Shown here: piece by piece, positions 1 through 7,139 of the stretch
How the letters are laid out: each line of letters opens with the position of its first letter
How positions within the stretch are numbered: the first letter of the stretch is position 1
The notes under the pieces: model-generated
Told to the model about the DNA's origin: nothing
Seen by the model: only the letters and a program-made list of their open reading frames with translations
The model's database searches: none
Assembly (NCBI GenBank): GCA_034439615.1
Contig: JAWXAT010000055.1
Span: forward strand, 1-36,920
From: Oligoflexia bacterium
Lineage (GTDB): Bacteria > Bdellovibrionota > Bdellovibrionia > JABDDW01
DNA: 36,920 nt
Reading direction: 5' to 3'
Translations under genes and position numbers: made by a program

Positions 1-12
1 CCCCCCCCCCCC
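1..12. repeat. poly-C homopolymer at window start
   Basis: The first 12 bases are all C. The run precedes a Shine-Dalgarno-like GAGGGAG at 16-22. It may be an assembly or contig-end artefact as easily as a real tract. Confidence 0.6.
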
Positions 13-36
13 GCTGAGGGAGTAATGAAGTAACTT

Positions 37-635
37 ATGGAACGACTTCGGCCTAACTTCATTGTCGGTATTGGGGGCTCAGCTGGAGCACTTAACGCAT
101 ATAAGGCGCTCTTGGACGCCATTCCACCTAAAACAGGAATGGCCTTTGTTATTATTTCTCATATGAACCCCACTGCCAGCAGTGAGCTTGCGCTGATTTT
201 GTCGCGTCACACGAAAATGAAAGTTATGGTTCCTTCTGATGGGCTACCGATCCAGAGGAATCATGTCTACGTAATTCCTCCGAACGCAGATCTCCTCATG
301 GAGAACTATACGTTCAAAGTCATCTTCCCACGCGATATAAAGAAGAAGCAGATAGATTTGTTTTTTATTTCTTTGGCAGAGGCTATGGGAGCAAATGCGA
401 TCGGCATTGTCCTGTCTGGGTATGATGGCGATGGTAGTGAGGGATGCAAGCAAATCAAAGCAAAGCAAAGGGAGGAACAACCTTTGCTCAGGACGCGTCT
501 TCCGAAATAAACCACATGCCTGCTAGCGCTGAGGCTACGGGCTGTGTTGATTTCGTTCTGCCACCCGACAAAATTTCAGATGAACTACAAAGATTGGCAA
601 GCACTTCTATAAGTAAAGGGAAGAAACGCCTCTGA
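37..635 (+). pseudogene. cheB: Stand-alone CheB-type methylesterase, frameshifted
   Basis: CheB removes methyl groups from glutamates of chemoreceptors in the cytoplasm. The first frame (from 37) carries the catalytic signatures in order: GIGGSAG with nucleophile Ser15, ISHM with His42, and LSGYDGDG with Asp132. There is no receiver domain. The first frame leaves the family pattern at about residue 143. The remaining C-terminal segment (GGTTFAQD, then FVLPPDKI) continues in another frame and ends at 635. Between them, positions 456-470 hold three tandem CAAAG units. Removing one unit joins the frames into a 197-residue protein with the normal domain end. So the gene is either dead, a sequencing slip, or a phase-variable locus. 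The start has GAGGGAG 14 bases upstream, which is rather far. No chemotaxis neighbours are seen, although a receiver-domain tail lies at 3277-3444. Confidence 0.8.
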
Positions 636-677
636 AATTTTAAAAGACGAATAATTCCGCTAACATTGTCTCACCAA

Positions 678-692
678 AAAAGCTAAGCTTTT
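678..692. promoter_or_regulatory. Palindrome just upstream of the flavoprotein start
   Basis: AAAAGCT-A-AGCTTTT is a perfect 7-bp inverted repeat around one base. It ends 3 bases before the ATG at 696, where a ribosome binding site would be expected and none is evident. The one-base loop makes an RNA hairpin unlikely as drawn, so a DNA operator is the simpler idea. This is inference only. Confidence 0.3.
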
Positions 693-695
693 GAC

Positions 696-2087
696 ATGAG
701 CAAAAAAGTATTTGACGTAGCCGTAATCGGTGCTGGAACTGCAGGACTTTCCACTGTTTCAGAAATCCAAAGACACACTGATAATTTTGTCCTCATTAAC
801 AAGGGAGAGTATGGGACTACGTGTGCACGCGTTGGATGCATGCCTTCTAAGGTGCTTATCCAAGTAGCAAATGATTTTTACAGCAGAAAAATATTTGCTA
901 AAGAAGGGATTAAGGGCTCTCAATATCTAGAGGCTAAATCGGATCTCGTCATGAAGTACGTGAGAAGTCTGCGGGACCGTTTTGTTAAAAGTGTCATTAA
1001 CGATGTAAGAAAAATTGGTGACAAAAATCTTCAGGGCTCAGCAAGGTTTCTCGATCCCACTATCCTTCAGGTGGGCCCCCATATTATCAAAGCACGAAAA
1101 GTAATAATAGCGACAGGGACTACTCCGGTAATACCTTCTGATTGGCTAAATTTAAAAAATCTCATTTTGACAACGGATCAGTTATTTGAAGAAAAAATAC
1201 TCCCGTCTTCAATGGTGACCGTGGGACTTGGGCCGATTGGGCTCGAAATGGGCCAAGCACTTCACAGGCTCGGCGTTAAAATGACAGGTGTGGGGCAATC
1301 GAAATTTATTGGAAACTTGTCTGATCCGGTTGTTAACGGTTATGCAATAAAGCTACTTGGTTTGGAATTTGAATTAAATTTAGGGCACGAGGCTGTTGTC
1401 AAAGAGAAGAATAAAAAACTGACAATAACTGCTGGCAAAAAAACATATAAGGTTGAAAAAGTATTAGCGAGCTTAGGTAGAAAACCAAACTTAAGCGGTC
1501 TTGGTTTAAAGGAAATTGGAATTAAGTTTGATAAAAATGAAATTCCTGTATTTAACATCAACACTCTTCAGGTTGGAAAATTTCCAATATTTATTGTCGG
1601 AGATGTCAAGCACTACCGATCTGTTCTCCATGAAGCTGCTGACGATGGGAGGATCGCTGGATTTAATAGCATGCAAAAAAAACCACAAGCTTTTGAAAGG
1701 CGCATTCCTTTAAACATCACGTTTTGTGATCCCAATATTGCAACGGTCGGAAAGACATTTGAAAGTTTGACTCACGAGAAATTTATTACTGGGGAAAGCA
1801 TTTTTGATAGCGGGAGATCTATAATACTTGGATCGACCGGAATACTTCGCATTTATGGAAAACCTAAAACCGGTTTATTACTCGGGGCTGAAATGATAGC
1901 CCCTGCTGGTGAACATCTAGCGCATTTGATTGCGTGCATGATCCATCAAAAAATGACGGTTTTTGATGCCCTTAAGCTCCCCATTTACCATCCAACTCTT
2001 GAAGAAGGATTACGACATGCCCTGCGAGATCTTTCAAAGCAGGTTACCGGTTTAAGGCCCAGGCTTGATTTGGAAAAAATCAAATAA
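696..2087 (+). CDS. Dihydrolipoamide dehydrogenase-like flavoprotein (pyridine nucleotide-disulfide oxidoreductase)
   Basis: A 463-residue class I flavoprotein disulfide reductase. It has the N-terminal FAD-binding GAGTAG motif (residues 12-17), the redox-active disulfide C43-x4-C48 in TTCARVGCMPSK, a second Rossmann motif GLGPIGLEMG near residue 178 for NAD(P)H, and the C-terminal dimerisation motif HPTLEE that supplies the catalytic His. The length is normal for dihydrolipoyl dehydrogenase. No 2-oxoacid dehydrogenase subunits or mercury-resistance genes lie next to it, so the substrate is uncertain. A stand-alone Lpd-like or mercuric-reductase-like enzyme, or another disulfide reductase, are all possible. 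The start is chosen for the MSKKVFDVAVIGAG N-terminus; no clear Shine-Dalgarno site precedes it. Confidence 0.88.
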   Translation: MSKKVFDVAVIGAGTAGLSTVSEIQRHTDNFVLINKGEYGTTCARVGCMPSKVLIQVANDFYSRKIFAKEGIKGSQYLEAKSDLVMKYVRSLRDRFVKSVINDVRKIGDKNLQGSARFLDPTILQVGPHIIKARKVIIATGTTPVIPSDWLNLKNLILTTDQLFEEKILPSSMVTVGLGPIGLEMGQALHRLGVKMTGVGQSKFIGNLSDPVVNGYAIKLLGLEFELNLGHEAVVKEKNKKLTITAGKKTYKVEKVLASLGRKPNLSGLGLKEIGIKFDKNEIPVFNINTLQVGKFPIFIVGDVKHYRSVLHEAADDGRIAGFNSMQKKPQAFERRIPLNITFCDPNIATVGKTFESLTHEKFITGESIFDSGRSIILGSTGILRIYGKPKTGLLLGAEMIAPAGEHLAHLIACMIHQKMTVFDALKLPIYHPTLEEGLRHALRDLSKQVTGLRPRLDLEKIK

Positions 2088-2281
2088 AACAGAACTTCGG
2101 TTACAAAACCTCCAGTACTTGTAAGTGTAAGTGTGAGTTAGGTAGGGCATTTCAAATCCCTTGGGTCAAGGTGACGCTGAAATAAACGAGATACAGATTC
2201 TGCATGATTCTTGAGGTGGCCTTTAGATTGCACATCTCGAAGGTGACAAATTGAAATAACACAAATGAAGGAGATACAAAA

Positions 2282-2509
2282 ATGATTAATTCGTCAGAAA
2301 TAAAGCCAGATATGCCAGTAGTGTGTTCAGAAGACGGGCAATTCGCAGTGGTTGACCACCTTGAAGGCAATGAAAGTATCAAACTCAAGAAAGATAAAGC
2401 GGGCAAACACCATTTTATTCCTCTGAGCTGGGTAAAAAGCGTTGACGGTAAGGTTCATATTGACCGACCTGGTGATCAAGCTATGAGAGAATGGCGAACA
2501 GAACACTAA
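2282..2509 (+). CDS. DUF2171 domain protein
   Basis: A 75-residue soluble protein matching the DUF2171 pattern: an opening SEIKPDMPV, a central VVDHLEG, then IKL, HHFIPLSWV, and VHIDRPGDQ near the end. The function of the family is not known; members are short and beta-rich. A strong ribosome binding site (AGGAG, 2269-2273) precedes the ATG. It lies 43 bp upstream of the superoxide dismutase gene in the same direction and may be co-transcribed with it, which would fit a stress role, but this is inference. Confidence 0.85.
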   Translation: MINSSEIKPDMPVVCSEDGQFAVVDHLEGNESIKLKKDKAGKHHFIPLSWVKSVDGKVHIDRPGDQAMREWRTEH

Positions 2510-2552
2510 AATCGTTATGAGGCAATTTGCCACATATAAAGAAGGAGTTGCC

Positions 2553-3206
2553 ATGGCAATTCAATTTCCACCACTTCCATATGCTACCGACGCACTAGAG
2601 CCTTTCATTTCTAGAAATACGATGGAATTCCACTATGGGAAGCATCACAGAAAATACGTTTCAAAACTGAATATTCTAATTAAAGACACGGCGTTTGATA
2701 AACTGGAGTTAGAAGAAATTATTTTAGAGTCTGCTCATACCAATCAAGAGATTTTCAATAATGCTGCGCAGGCATGGAGCCACAGCTTTTATTGGAATTG
2801 CATGACACCAAAATCAGGTGGACAGCCTGATGACAGTAGTCTTGCTTCGATTTTACAAAACTTTGAGTCCTTTGAAAACTTTAAGTTAAAGTTTACCGAA
2901 TCCGCCAAAAAACAGTTCGGATCGGGTTGGACATGGCTTGTGAAAAACCCTGATGGAAGATTGTCCATACACAATATGAAAAACGCCGATGTGCCCGTCA
3001 TGCACGATCAAACGCCCATACTCGTCTGTGACGTATGGGAACACGCTTACTATTTGGACTATCAAAATGAGCGAGGTAAATATCTAGAGAATTTTTGGAA
3101 AACCGTAAATTGGGATTTTGTTGAGAACAATATGCGTAAAGAACCAATGATACGAATCCGTAAAATCAAAGGTATGCTGAAAGAGACCTCTATACATTTG
3201 AGCTAA
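2553..3206 (+). CDS. sodB: Superoxide dismutase, iron type
   Basis: Converts superoxide to hydrogen peroxide and oxygen in the cytoplasm. The four metal ligands are visible: His27 (EFHYGKHH), His77 (AWSHSFYW), Asp160 and His164 (CDVWEHAYYLDY). Gln73 in NAAQAW and the plain FGSGWTWLV context point to the Fe rather than the Mn form. The start is taken at 2553 because GAAGGAG at 2541-2547 gives an ideal ribosome binding site and the protein then begins MAIQFPPLPY, as in the family; the reading frame is open to an ATG at 2517 but those residues look non-coding. The length is 217 residues, slightly longer than usual because of a basic C-terminal tail after KTVNWDFVE. Confidence 0.93.
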   Translation: MAIQFPPLPYATDALEPFISRNTMEFHYGKHHRKYVSKLNILIKDTAFDKLELEEIILESAHTNQEIFNNAAQAWSHSFYWNCMTPKSGGQPDDSSLASILQNFESFENFKLKFTESAKKQFGSGWTWLVKNPDGRLSIHNMKNADVPVMHDQTPILVCDVWEHAYYLDYQNERGKYLENFWKTVNWDFVENNMRKEPMIRIRKIKGMLKETSIHLS

Positions 3207-3276
3207 ATCGCGTCGTTGCAAGCACTTCTCCAGTCGTGAAGAAGATATAGAGACCTCAATAAACGATTGATAATTC

Positions 3277-3444
3277 TTACTGTTGTTGTCCAGCAAGCTT
3301 CACGATGGCTCGAGCTAACGATTGGGGCTCAACCGGCTTTGCCATATGCGATTGAAAACCTGCCGTAACTTTAGAAAGACCTCTATCAACCATCAAACAT
3401 CCCTCGAATCTCTTCATTTGTTTGACTAACTTTGTATTGTCCAT
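3277..3444 (-). CDS. Short ORF ending in a receiver-domain tail
   Basis: A 55-residue ORF. The last ~30 residues (AGFQSHMAKPVEPQSLA...) look like the C-terminal end of a response-regulator receiver domain, including the conserved Lys-Pro after beta-5 and the final helix. The phospho-acceptor Asp and the first four strands are missing, so it cannot be a working receiver. The first ~25 residues do not resemble one. The start at 3444 is preferred over 3489 because a GGAGGAGA ribosome binding site sits just upstream of it. It is the last of a chain of small minus-strand ORFs. It could be a real small protein or a fused remnant of a lost two-component gene. Confidence 0.5.
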   Translation of the reverse strand: MDNTKLVKQMKRFEGCLMVDRGLSKVTAGFQSHMAKPVEPQSLARAIVKLAGQQQ

Positions 3445-3460
3445 TTTCTCTCCTCCGGTT

Positions 3461-3661
3461 TTAAGACCGATTACTTTTATTTTTTTCAAAAATCCAAAGC
3501 CGATGGGCTGAAATAATTGTATAACCTGGGTGAACTGTTTTTTTCTTGCGGGCCGGTCTAACCCTTTTCACCGTGTATTCATTCATGGATAATTGCTTTG
3601 GTGGCTCTAAATCATTTTCGACTGATCGTTTGACCTGCCTGTTCCATTTTTTCTTAACCAT
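3461..3661 (-). CDS. Hypothetical small basic protein
   Basis: A 66-residue, Lys/Arg-rich ORF beginning MVKKKWNRQVK. It starts inside the end of the upstream ORF (8-base overlap at 3654-3661), which suggests translational coupling, and stops 16 bp before the start of the next ORF. I do not recognise it. The high positive charge would fit nucleic-acid binding, but no motif supports that. Confidence 0.45.
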   Translation of the reverse strand: MVKKKWNRQVKRSVENDLEPPKQLSMNEYTVKRVRPARKKKTVHPGYTIISAHRLWIFEKNKSNRS

Positions 3662-4001
3662 TTTCTAATCTTTTTTGATATCCGGAATAGATCTGAATGC
3701 TTTGGTGCATCTCTCGATAGCGGGTCAAGGCTTTGATCAAACATTCAAATTGTTTTTCACTCAAATCTGAAAGCAATTCGCCTAAGAAAACTAGCCCGCC
3801 TCCACATGATATGTCTAAAGCTGCTCGAATCAAAACTCGCTCGTCCAACGAAAATTCCCAACTGTCATCAAGAAGAATCTCGGGACGATCTCTCAGAGAC
3901 ACCGCAGTCGGTGAGTCATAGAGAAAATCTAGCAACCTTTGATCGGAACCGAGCAAATGAGAATTGATTTCCTTCTTCTGGTAAGCCATTTGAGAGTGCA
4001 C
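3654..4001 (-). CDS. Hypothetical protein
   Basis: A 115-residue ORF, predicted soluble and largely helical, with a conserved-looking core DERVLIRAALDISCGGG followed by LSDLSEKQFECLIKAL. I do not recognise the family. The GTG at 4001 is chosen because GGAGG lies 5 bases upstream; a TTG at 4016 is in frame but lies upstream of that site. The first ~86 bases overlap the end of the zinc-ribbon-like gene in another frame, and the last 8 bases overlap the following ORF. It belongs to the small-ORF chain 3277-4494. Confidence 0.6.
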   Translation of the reverse strand: MHSQMAYQKKEINSHLLGSDQRLLDFLYDSPTAVSLRDRPEILLDDSWEFSLDERVLIRAALDISCGGGLVFLGELLSDLSEKQFECLIKALTRYREMHQSIQIYSGYQKRLENG

Positions 4002-4362
4002 AGTGTCCTCCGACAATGAATTTGATAGTTCGCTTACAATGCCAACACCTGCTGGCAGTGGCTCTGTTCATTGATTTCGAAAAACGATGTACTATGGAAT
4101 TTCGCTTTGTGGGAGACTGATCAGTTACTCTAGAATTCAAAATTTTTCGATTGCGAAAATTTTTCTGCCTTCGGCTTCGGCTCTCTTTGCCTTTAGGTGT
4201 GGCTGAATACCGTTTCTCAGCTAGCTTTCGATTTCTTCTTCGGCCTTCTTGACTGCAAGTTGAGCTGCAATATTTATGTCCAGTCCAACAGTTCTCACAA
4301 AGAGTAAAAAGTGTGCTGCAAATTGGACAAGTTGGCTTGATCCCGAGCAAACCCAATTTCAT
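3916..4362 (-). CDS. Cysteine-rich zinc-ribbon-like basic protein
   Basis: A 148-residue protein with an N-terminal zinc-binding-like cluster: C12-x2-C15, C22-x2-C25, C32-x3-C36. This is followed by a strongly basic region (residues ~40-75, many Arg and Lys) and a further CxxC (RCWHC) near residue 100. I recall similar Cys-rich small proteins from accessory regions of proteobacteria, often near recombination genes, but cannot confirm that here. Nucleic-acid binding is a fair inference from the charge and zinc-ribbon look. It starts 3 bp after the stop of a 42-residue ORF and overlaps the next ORF by 86 bp, a long overlap for bacteria. Its last ~30 residues may therefore be constrained by the other frame. 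Confidence 0.6.
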   Translation of the reverse strand: MKLGLLGIKPTCPICSTLFTLCENCWTGHKYCSSTCSQEGRRRNRKLAEKRYSATPKGKESRSRRQKNFRNRKILNSRVTDQSPTKRNSIVHRFSKSMNRATASRCWHCKRTIKFIVGGHCALSNGLPEEGNQFSFARFRSKVARFSL

Positions 4363-4365
4363 GGT

Positions 4366-4494
4366 TCAACATTTGACTCTCAATTGAAAGCCTCCGACCA
4401 TTAGCTTTTTGGTTGGCAGAAAACTGGGGAAGCCATTCGTCTTTGGCTTGTGGTCAGCCAAAGTCTCTTTGTCTTTGAAGCCTTTAATGGGCAT
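4366..4494 (-). CDS. Hypothetical 42-residue ORF
   Basis: A short open frame beginning MPIKGFKDKETL and ending in VKC, with GAGGGG about 11 bases upstream of the ATG. Its stop is 3 bp before the ATG of the zinc-ribbon-like gene (TGA ACC ATG), so it fits as the head of the small-ORF chain. I do not recognise it. It could also be non-coding; the evidence is the spacing and the plausible ribosome binding site. Confidence 0.35.
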   Translation of the reverse strand: MPIKGFKDKETLADHKPKTNGFPSFLPTKKLMVGGFQLRVKC

Positions 4495-4523
4495 GGTGAT
4501 TCCGATGGCCCCTCTAGTTTTGA

Positions 4524-5888
4524 TTACTTCTCATTCAAGATTTTCCATCGCCCCCTTTTTGTCGGGCCGATATGCCTGATTCTCTTGGCTGCTTTAAGCT
4601 TTTTGATATGATATTTGACGCCATCCCGAGTGATGTTAAGTTTTTCTGCTAATTCCTGCTGTGTAATACCAGGATTCTCTTTTATCAATGACAGGATCTC
4701 GGAAGAAGGATCGATGAAACTTTCTTGGGTAGTTCTTGTGTAGTTCTGGGGTAGTCTTTTCTTGTCTCAAATTGGGACGATAAAGAATGATTTTGAAAAA
4801 ATCCCCCTTATCCTCGAATACTGGAGGCTTGAGTCCTTCGGCTTTCATGGCCTCACGAATGCGGATAATTCCAGTACCAGCTTTTTCAACAATATCGAGA
4901 CGGGCAAACATATCGGCAATAATTTCGTTTCTACGAGATGAAAGTTCGCCGATGTTTTCCGGTGAAATCCCGAGTGGCAGCCTTCCGGGATTAATAATCT
5001 CAATCCGATCAGGAAAAACTCGAATTTGAATACTGGTGCCACCCATATTGTAGTCGCGGTGAATGATGGCATTGGCAATGGCTTCGCGCCAAGCCTCTTG
5101 AGGGATTTCATACACGTTTCTTCGACGGCTTGTTTCAATAATAGCTTGAAGGCTCAGATGCCTCTTGAGAAAAAACTCCGCCTCATTGAACTGAGTCAAC
5201 AAATCGCCCCGGACTTCCTTTCTATCAAAGATGTTGGCCCCCACATAATCTTTGAAAGCGAGAAGCATAACCTGCGAATGAAGAAAAAAGGGATCAAGCT
5301 TGCCAGCAAAAAAGAGAACCCCAGCGTTGTTGATTGATTTGTTCTGCATCAGATTGAGGCTTTTTAGAATATTGGGGAGCGTTTCTTTTGTGACCGAATA
5401 TTTGATATCTGCAAGCCGATAGAAATCACGAACTTTTTTAAGCGAAACGTCGGATAGTTTTGCTTTAGAATTTACTTTTTCATCGAAGTGATCATTTTCT
5501 CTTGAATCAAAGATCGCCTTAATTTCATTCCGACTTAATTTTTGAGTGACGGCATCGAATCTTTTGTAATAAGTGCCGGCGCAAGAGTAGGGCTTGTCGG
5601 TGCCTTCTACGACGTTGACGACGACAATGTTATTCACGTTTTTTACATCGACTTCGATTCTTGGATCACAATTTCGGCCCAGTCCAAAAATTTCAGCCTT
5701 AATTGCCCAGTGAGCTTAGCGCCTTTGATCGAGCCGTCATCGGCAACTCCCAGAAGGATTTTGCCACCCTTGGAGTTGGCGAAGGCTACAATGTCGTGGG
5801 CAATTTTAGATGTATATCTCTCTTTGAATTCGACAGTAAGCCCTTCGCCTTCTTTGATCAGTAATAAGAGATTCTCTTTTTTCGTCAT
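4524..5888 (-). pseudogene. Schlafen/AlbA_2 plus HATPase ATP-binding protein, two frameshifts
   Basis: Three frames together give a complete protein of the common 'ATP-binding protein' type. Segment 1 (5888 to ~5700) is an AlbA_2 DNA-binding domain (VEFKERYTSKI, IVAFANSKGGKILLGVADDG). Segment 2 (~5700 to ~4755) continues with RNCDPRIEVDVKN, a GHKL-like region (REAIANAIIHRDY, EIINPGRLP, GTGIIRIREAM). Segment 3 (~4750 to 4524) is a winged helix (NPGITQQELAEKL, then DGVKYHIKKL). The first break is healed by adding one base to the AA run near 5699-5702; the second by removing one base from GGGG at 4748-4751. Both are homopolymer-type errors, so real decay and sequencing error both remain open. 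It starts 13 bp after the AbiEi-like gene, with a GGGG-rich ribosome binding site. Such proteins are proposed transcriptional regulators or defence components. Confidence 0.85.
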
Positions 5889-5901
5889 ACCAATACCCCA
5901 A

Positions 5902-6468
5902 TCACGAAAGTGCTTCGATGTAAGGTCTCACTCGATGGGCAACACCCAGTTTGATGGCTGTATCCAAAATTTTACCTAAGTTTGATTTTCTCGATGATAT
6001 CGCATTTCTAAGGGCTGTAATCCCAATTTGAATCCCCAATTTCTCTCGCTGAACCAGACAGTCCACAATTGTTCTCTCGATTTTCGTGATTGAATAGCCG
6101 TCACACTTTTCAATTCCAATTTTCCATTTCGGGCTGCGCGCTCGAAAGACTTTGATGTCCGCAAAGTTCGTTCGTTTGGTATTAGTGACCATCATCCAAG
6201 TTTTTTTTGGGATGGAATCCGTCAGCCCGTGGTGAGCGAGCGCTGAAACCAAGCAGACGGCAGAGGGTGAGCCCACACGCAAGGTTGCAGATCTATACTG
6301 ATCCTCTTCGCTGATATCGTCTTTAGTTCGCCGATATATTCCGCGAGCCAGTTGTTCGACAACTCCCTCGGCGATGAGCTTCCTCAAGAAATAGCGATTC
6401 AGCCCAAGCTTAATTGCTTGTCTTAGTGTGAATGGTTTTTCGCTGAGCTCAAAAGGTAAAGTGTCCAC
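5902..6468 (-). CDS. AbiEi-family antitoxin/regulator-like protein
   Basis: A 188-residue protein with an N-terminal winged helix (FTLRQAIKLGLNRYFLRKLI, then GVVEQLARGIYRR) and the AbiEi middle part (SPSAVCLVSALAHHGLTD, then a Trp-Met-Met strand). The C-terminal region contains KIERTIVDCL, typical of AbiEi antitoxins. In type IV toxin-antitoxin systems AbiEi represses its own promoter and counters the nucleotidyltransferase toxin AbiEii. No AbiEii gene is present; the next gene is the broken AlbA/HATPase gene 13 bp downstream. The start is a GTG at 6468 without a good ribosome binding site, so the true start could differ. Two direct repeats lie 51-145 bp upstream and could be operators. Confidence 0.8.
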   Translation of the reverse strand: MDTLPFELSEKPFTLRQAIKLGLNRYFLRKLIAEGVVEQLARGIYRRTKDDISEEDQYRSATLRVGSPSAVCLVSALAHHGLTDSIPKKTWMMVTNTKRTNFADIKVFRARSPKWKIGIEKCDGYSITKIERTIVDCLVQREKLGIQIGITALRNAISSRKSNLGKILDTAIKLGVAHRVRPYIEALS

Positions 6469-6926
6469 TTACAAAGTCTGACACACATTGGGTCCTGAGT
6501 CAATTTGTGTTAAAACGAGGGGGTAGGCATCAAAAGAGTAACCAAAACGTCCGATGAGTGTCGATTTCGGGTCAAAAAGGGTGGGGGAGGCATCAAAACA
6601 GTAACCAAAAAGTGCCCTTTCGAGTGGCTGATCGATCCAAAACCACGTTTTTTGGTCACTATTTTTACATGTGGGTAGCTAACCCATTGTTTGTAATTAC
6701 TTTTTTTGAACACAAAACTTTGAAAACAGCGATTTTTGCCACTTTTTCGCAAAAAGTGGTGCAGCAGTTTTTTGACGCAATTGCAGGTCGGAGTATGGGA
6801 GCGGTAGTTGAATTTTTTGTTACGGGGCTATAGAAAAGAGCGAATGGTTGAGTCAATCTTTTGAGCAGGATTTTTCGGAACCAAAAGGTCAAAGACATCC
6901 AGATATGACCTATTGGAGTGCGGTAA
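6469..6926. other. 458-bp intergenic region with repeats and hairpins
   Basis: No convincing gene. It holds two ~31-bp direct repeats (6519-6613), a CCAAAA...TTTTGG inverted repeat (6637-6655), a TGGGT/ACCCA inverted repeat near 6672-6686, and a perfect 9-bp stem CCACTTTTT-CGC-AAAAAGTGG at 6739-6759. None of the hairpins is followed by a clean T-run in either direction. Short open frames here lack ribosome binding sites and recognisable motifs. Confidence 0.6.
6519..6613. repeat. Two ~31-bp direct repeats upstream of the AbiEi-like gene
   Basis: Copy 1 is at 6519-6550 and copy 2 at 6583-6613, start-to-start 64 bp. They share GGGGG(T)AGGCATCAAAA and AGTAACCAAAA, differing by one inserted T and two substitutions. 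Being upstream of a gene for a winged-helix autoregulator makes an operator role plausible. Confidence 0.75.
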
Positions 6927-7139
6927 TTACCAAACGCAGGCTGTAGCTCCGTCGCTGGTGAAAACCCAGGAAGTCGTTCCGCCCTTGCAGATACACTGAC
7001 GATAGCCTGAAGTGATGGCTAAAGAGCTGTCATGGGCTGCATCGCAAGCAAAAGGCTGGGCTGCATACTTCGCAACTCTAACAACTCCATTAACATCTAA
7101 GGCCGTTTGAGGTGATGTAGTCCCTATACCGACGTTTGG
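6927..7139 (-). pseudogene. C-terminal fragment of an 'NVGIGTT'-type surface/tail-fibre protein
   Basis: Reading minus from 7139 gives PNVGIGTTSPQTALDVNG, then VVRVAKYAAQPFACDAAHD, SGYRQCICKGGTTSW and a terminal ATACVW before a stop at 6927. This is the stalk-repeat motif and Cys-rich end seen in long secreted proteins of the S74/tail-fibre group. The fragment has no start codon. It begins directly after the stop codon of the upstream ATPase gene and in the same frame, so the large N-terminal part of the surface gene has been lost or displaced. Confidence 0.75.

Noticed and set aside
2517-2552. Upstream start extending the superoxide dismutase
   Set aside because: A much better ribosome binding site and the family N-terminus support the ATG at 2553.
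6558-6833. 91-codon plus-strand open frame in the intergenic region
   Set aside because: No ribosome binding site, no recognisable motif, and it covers the direct repeats and hairpin; looks like chance.
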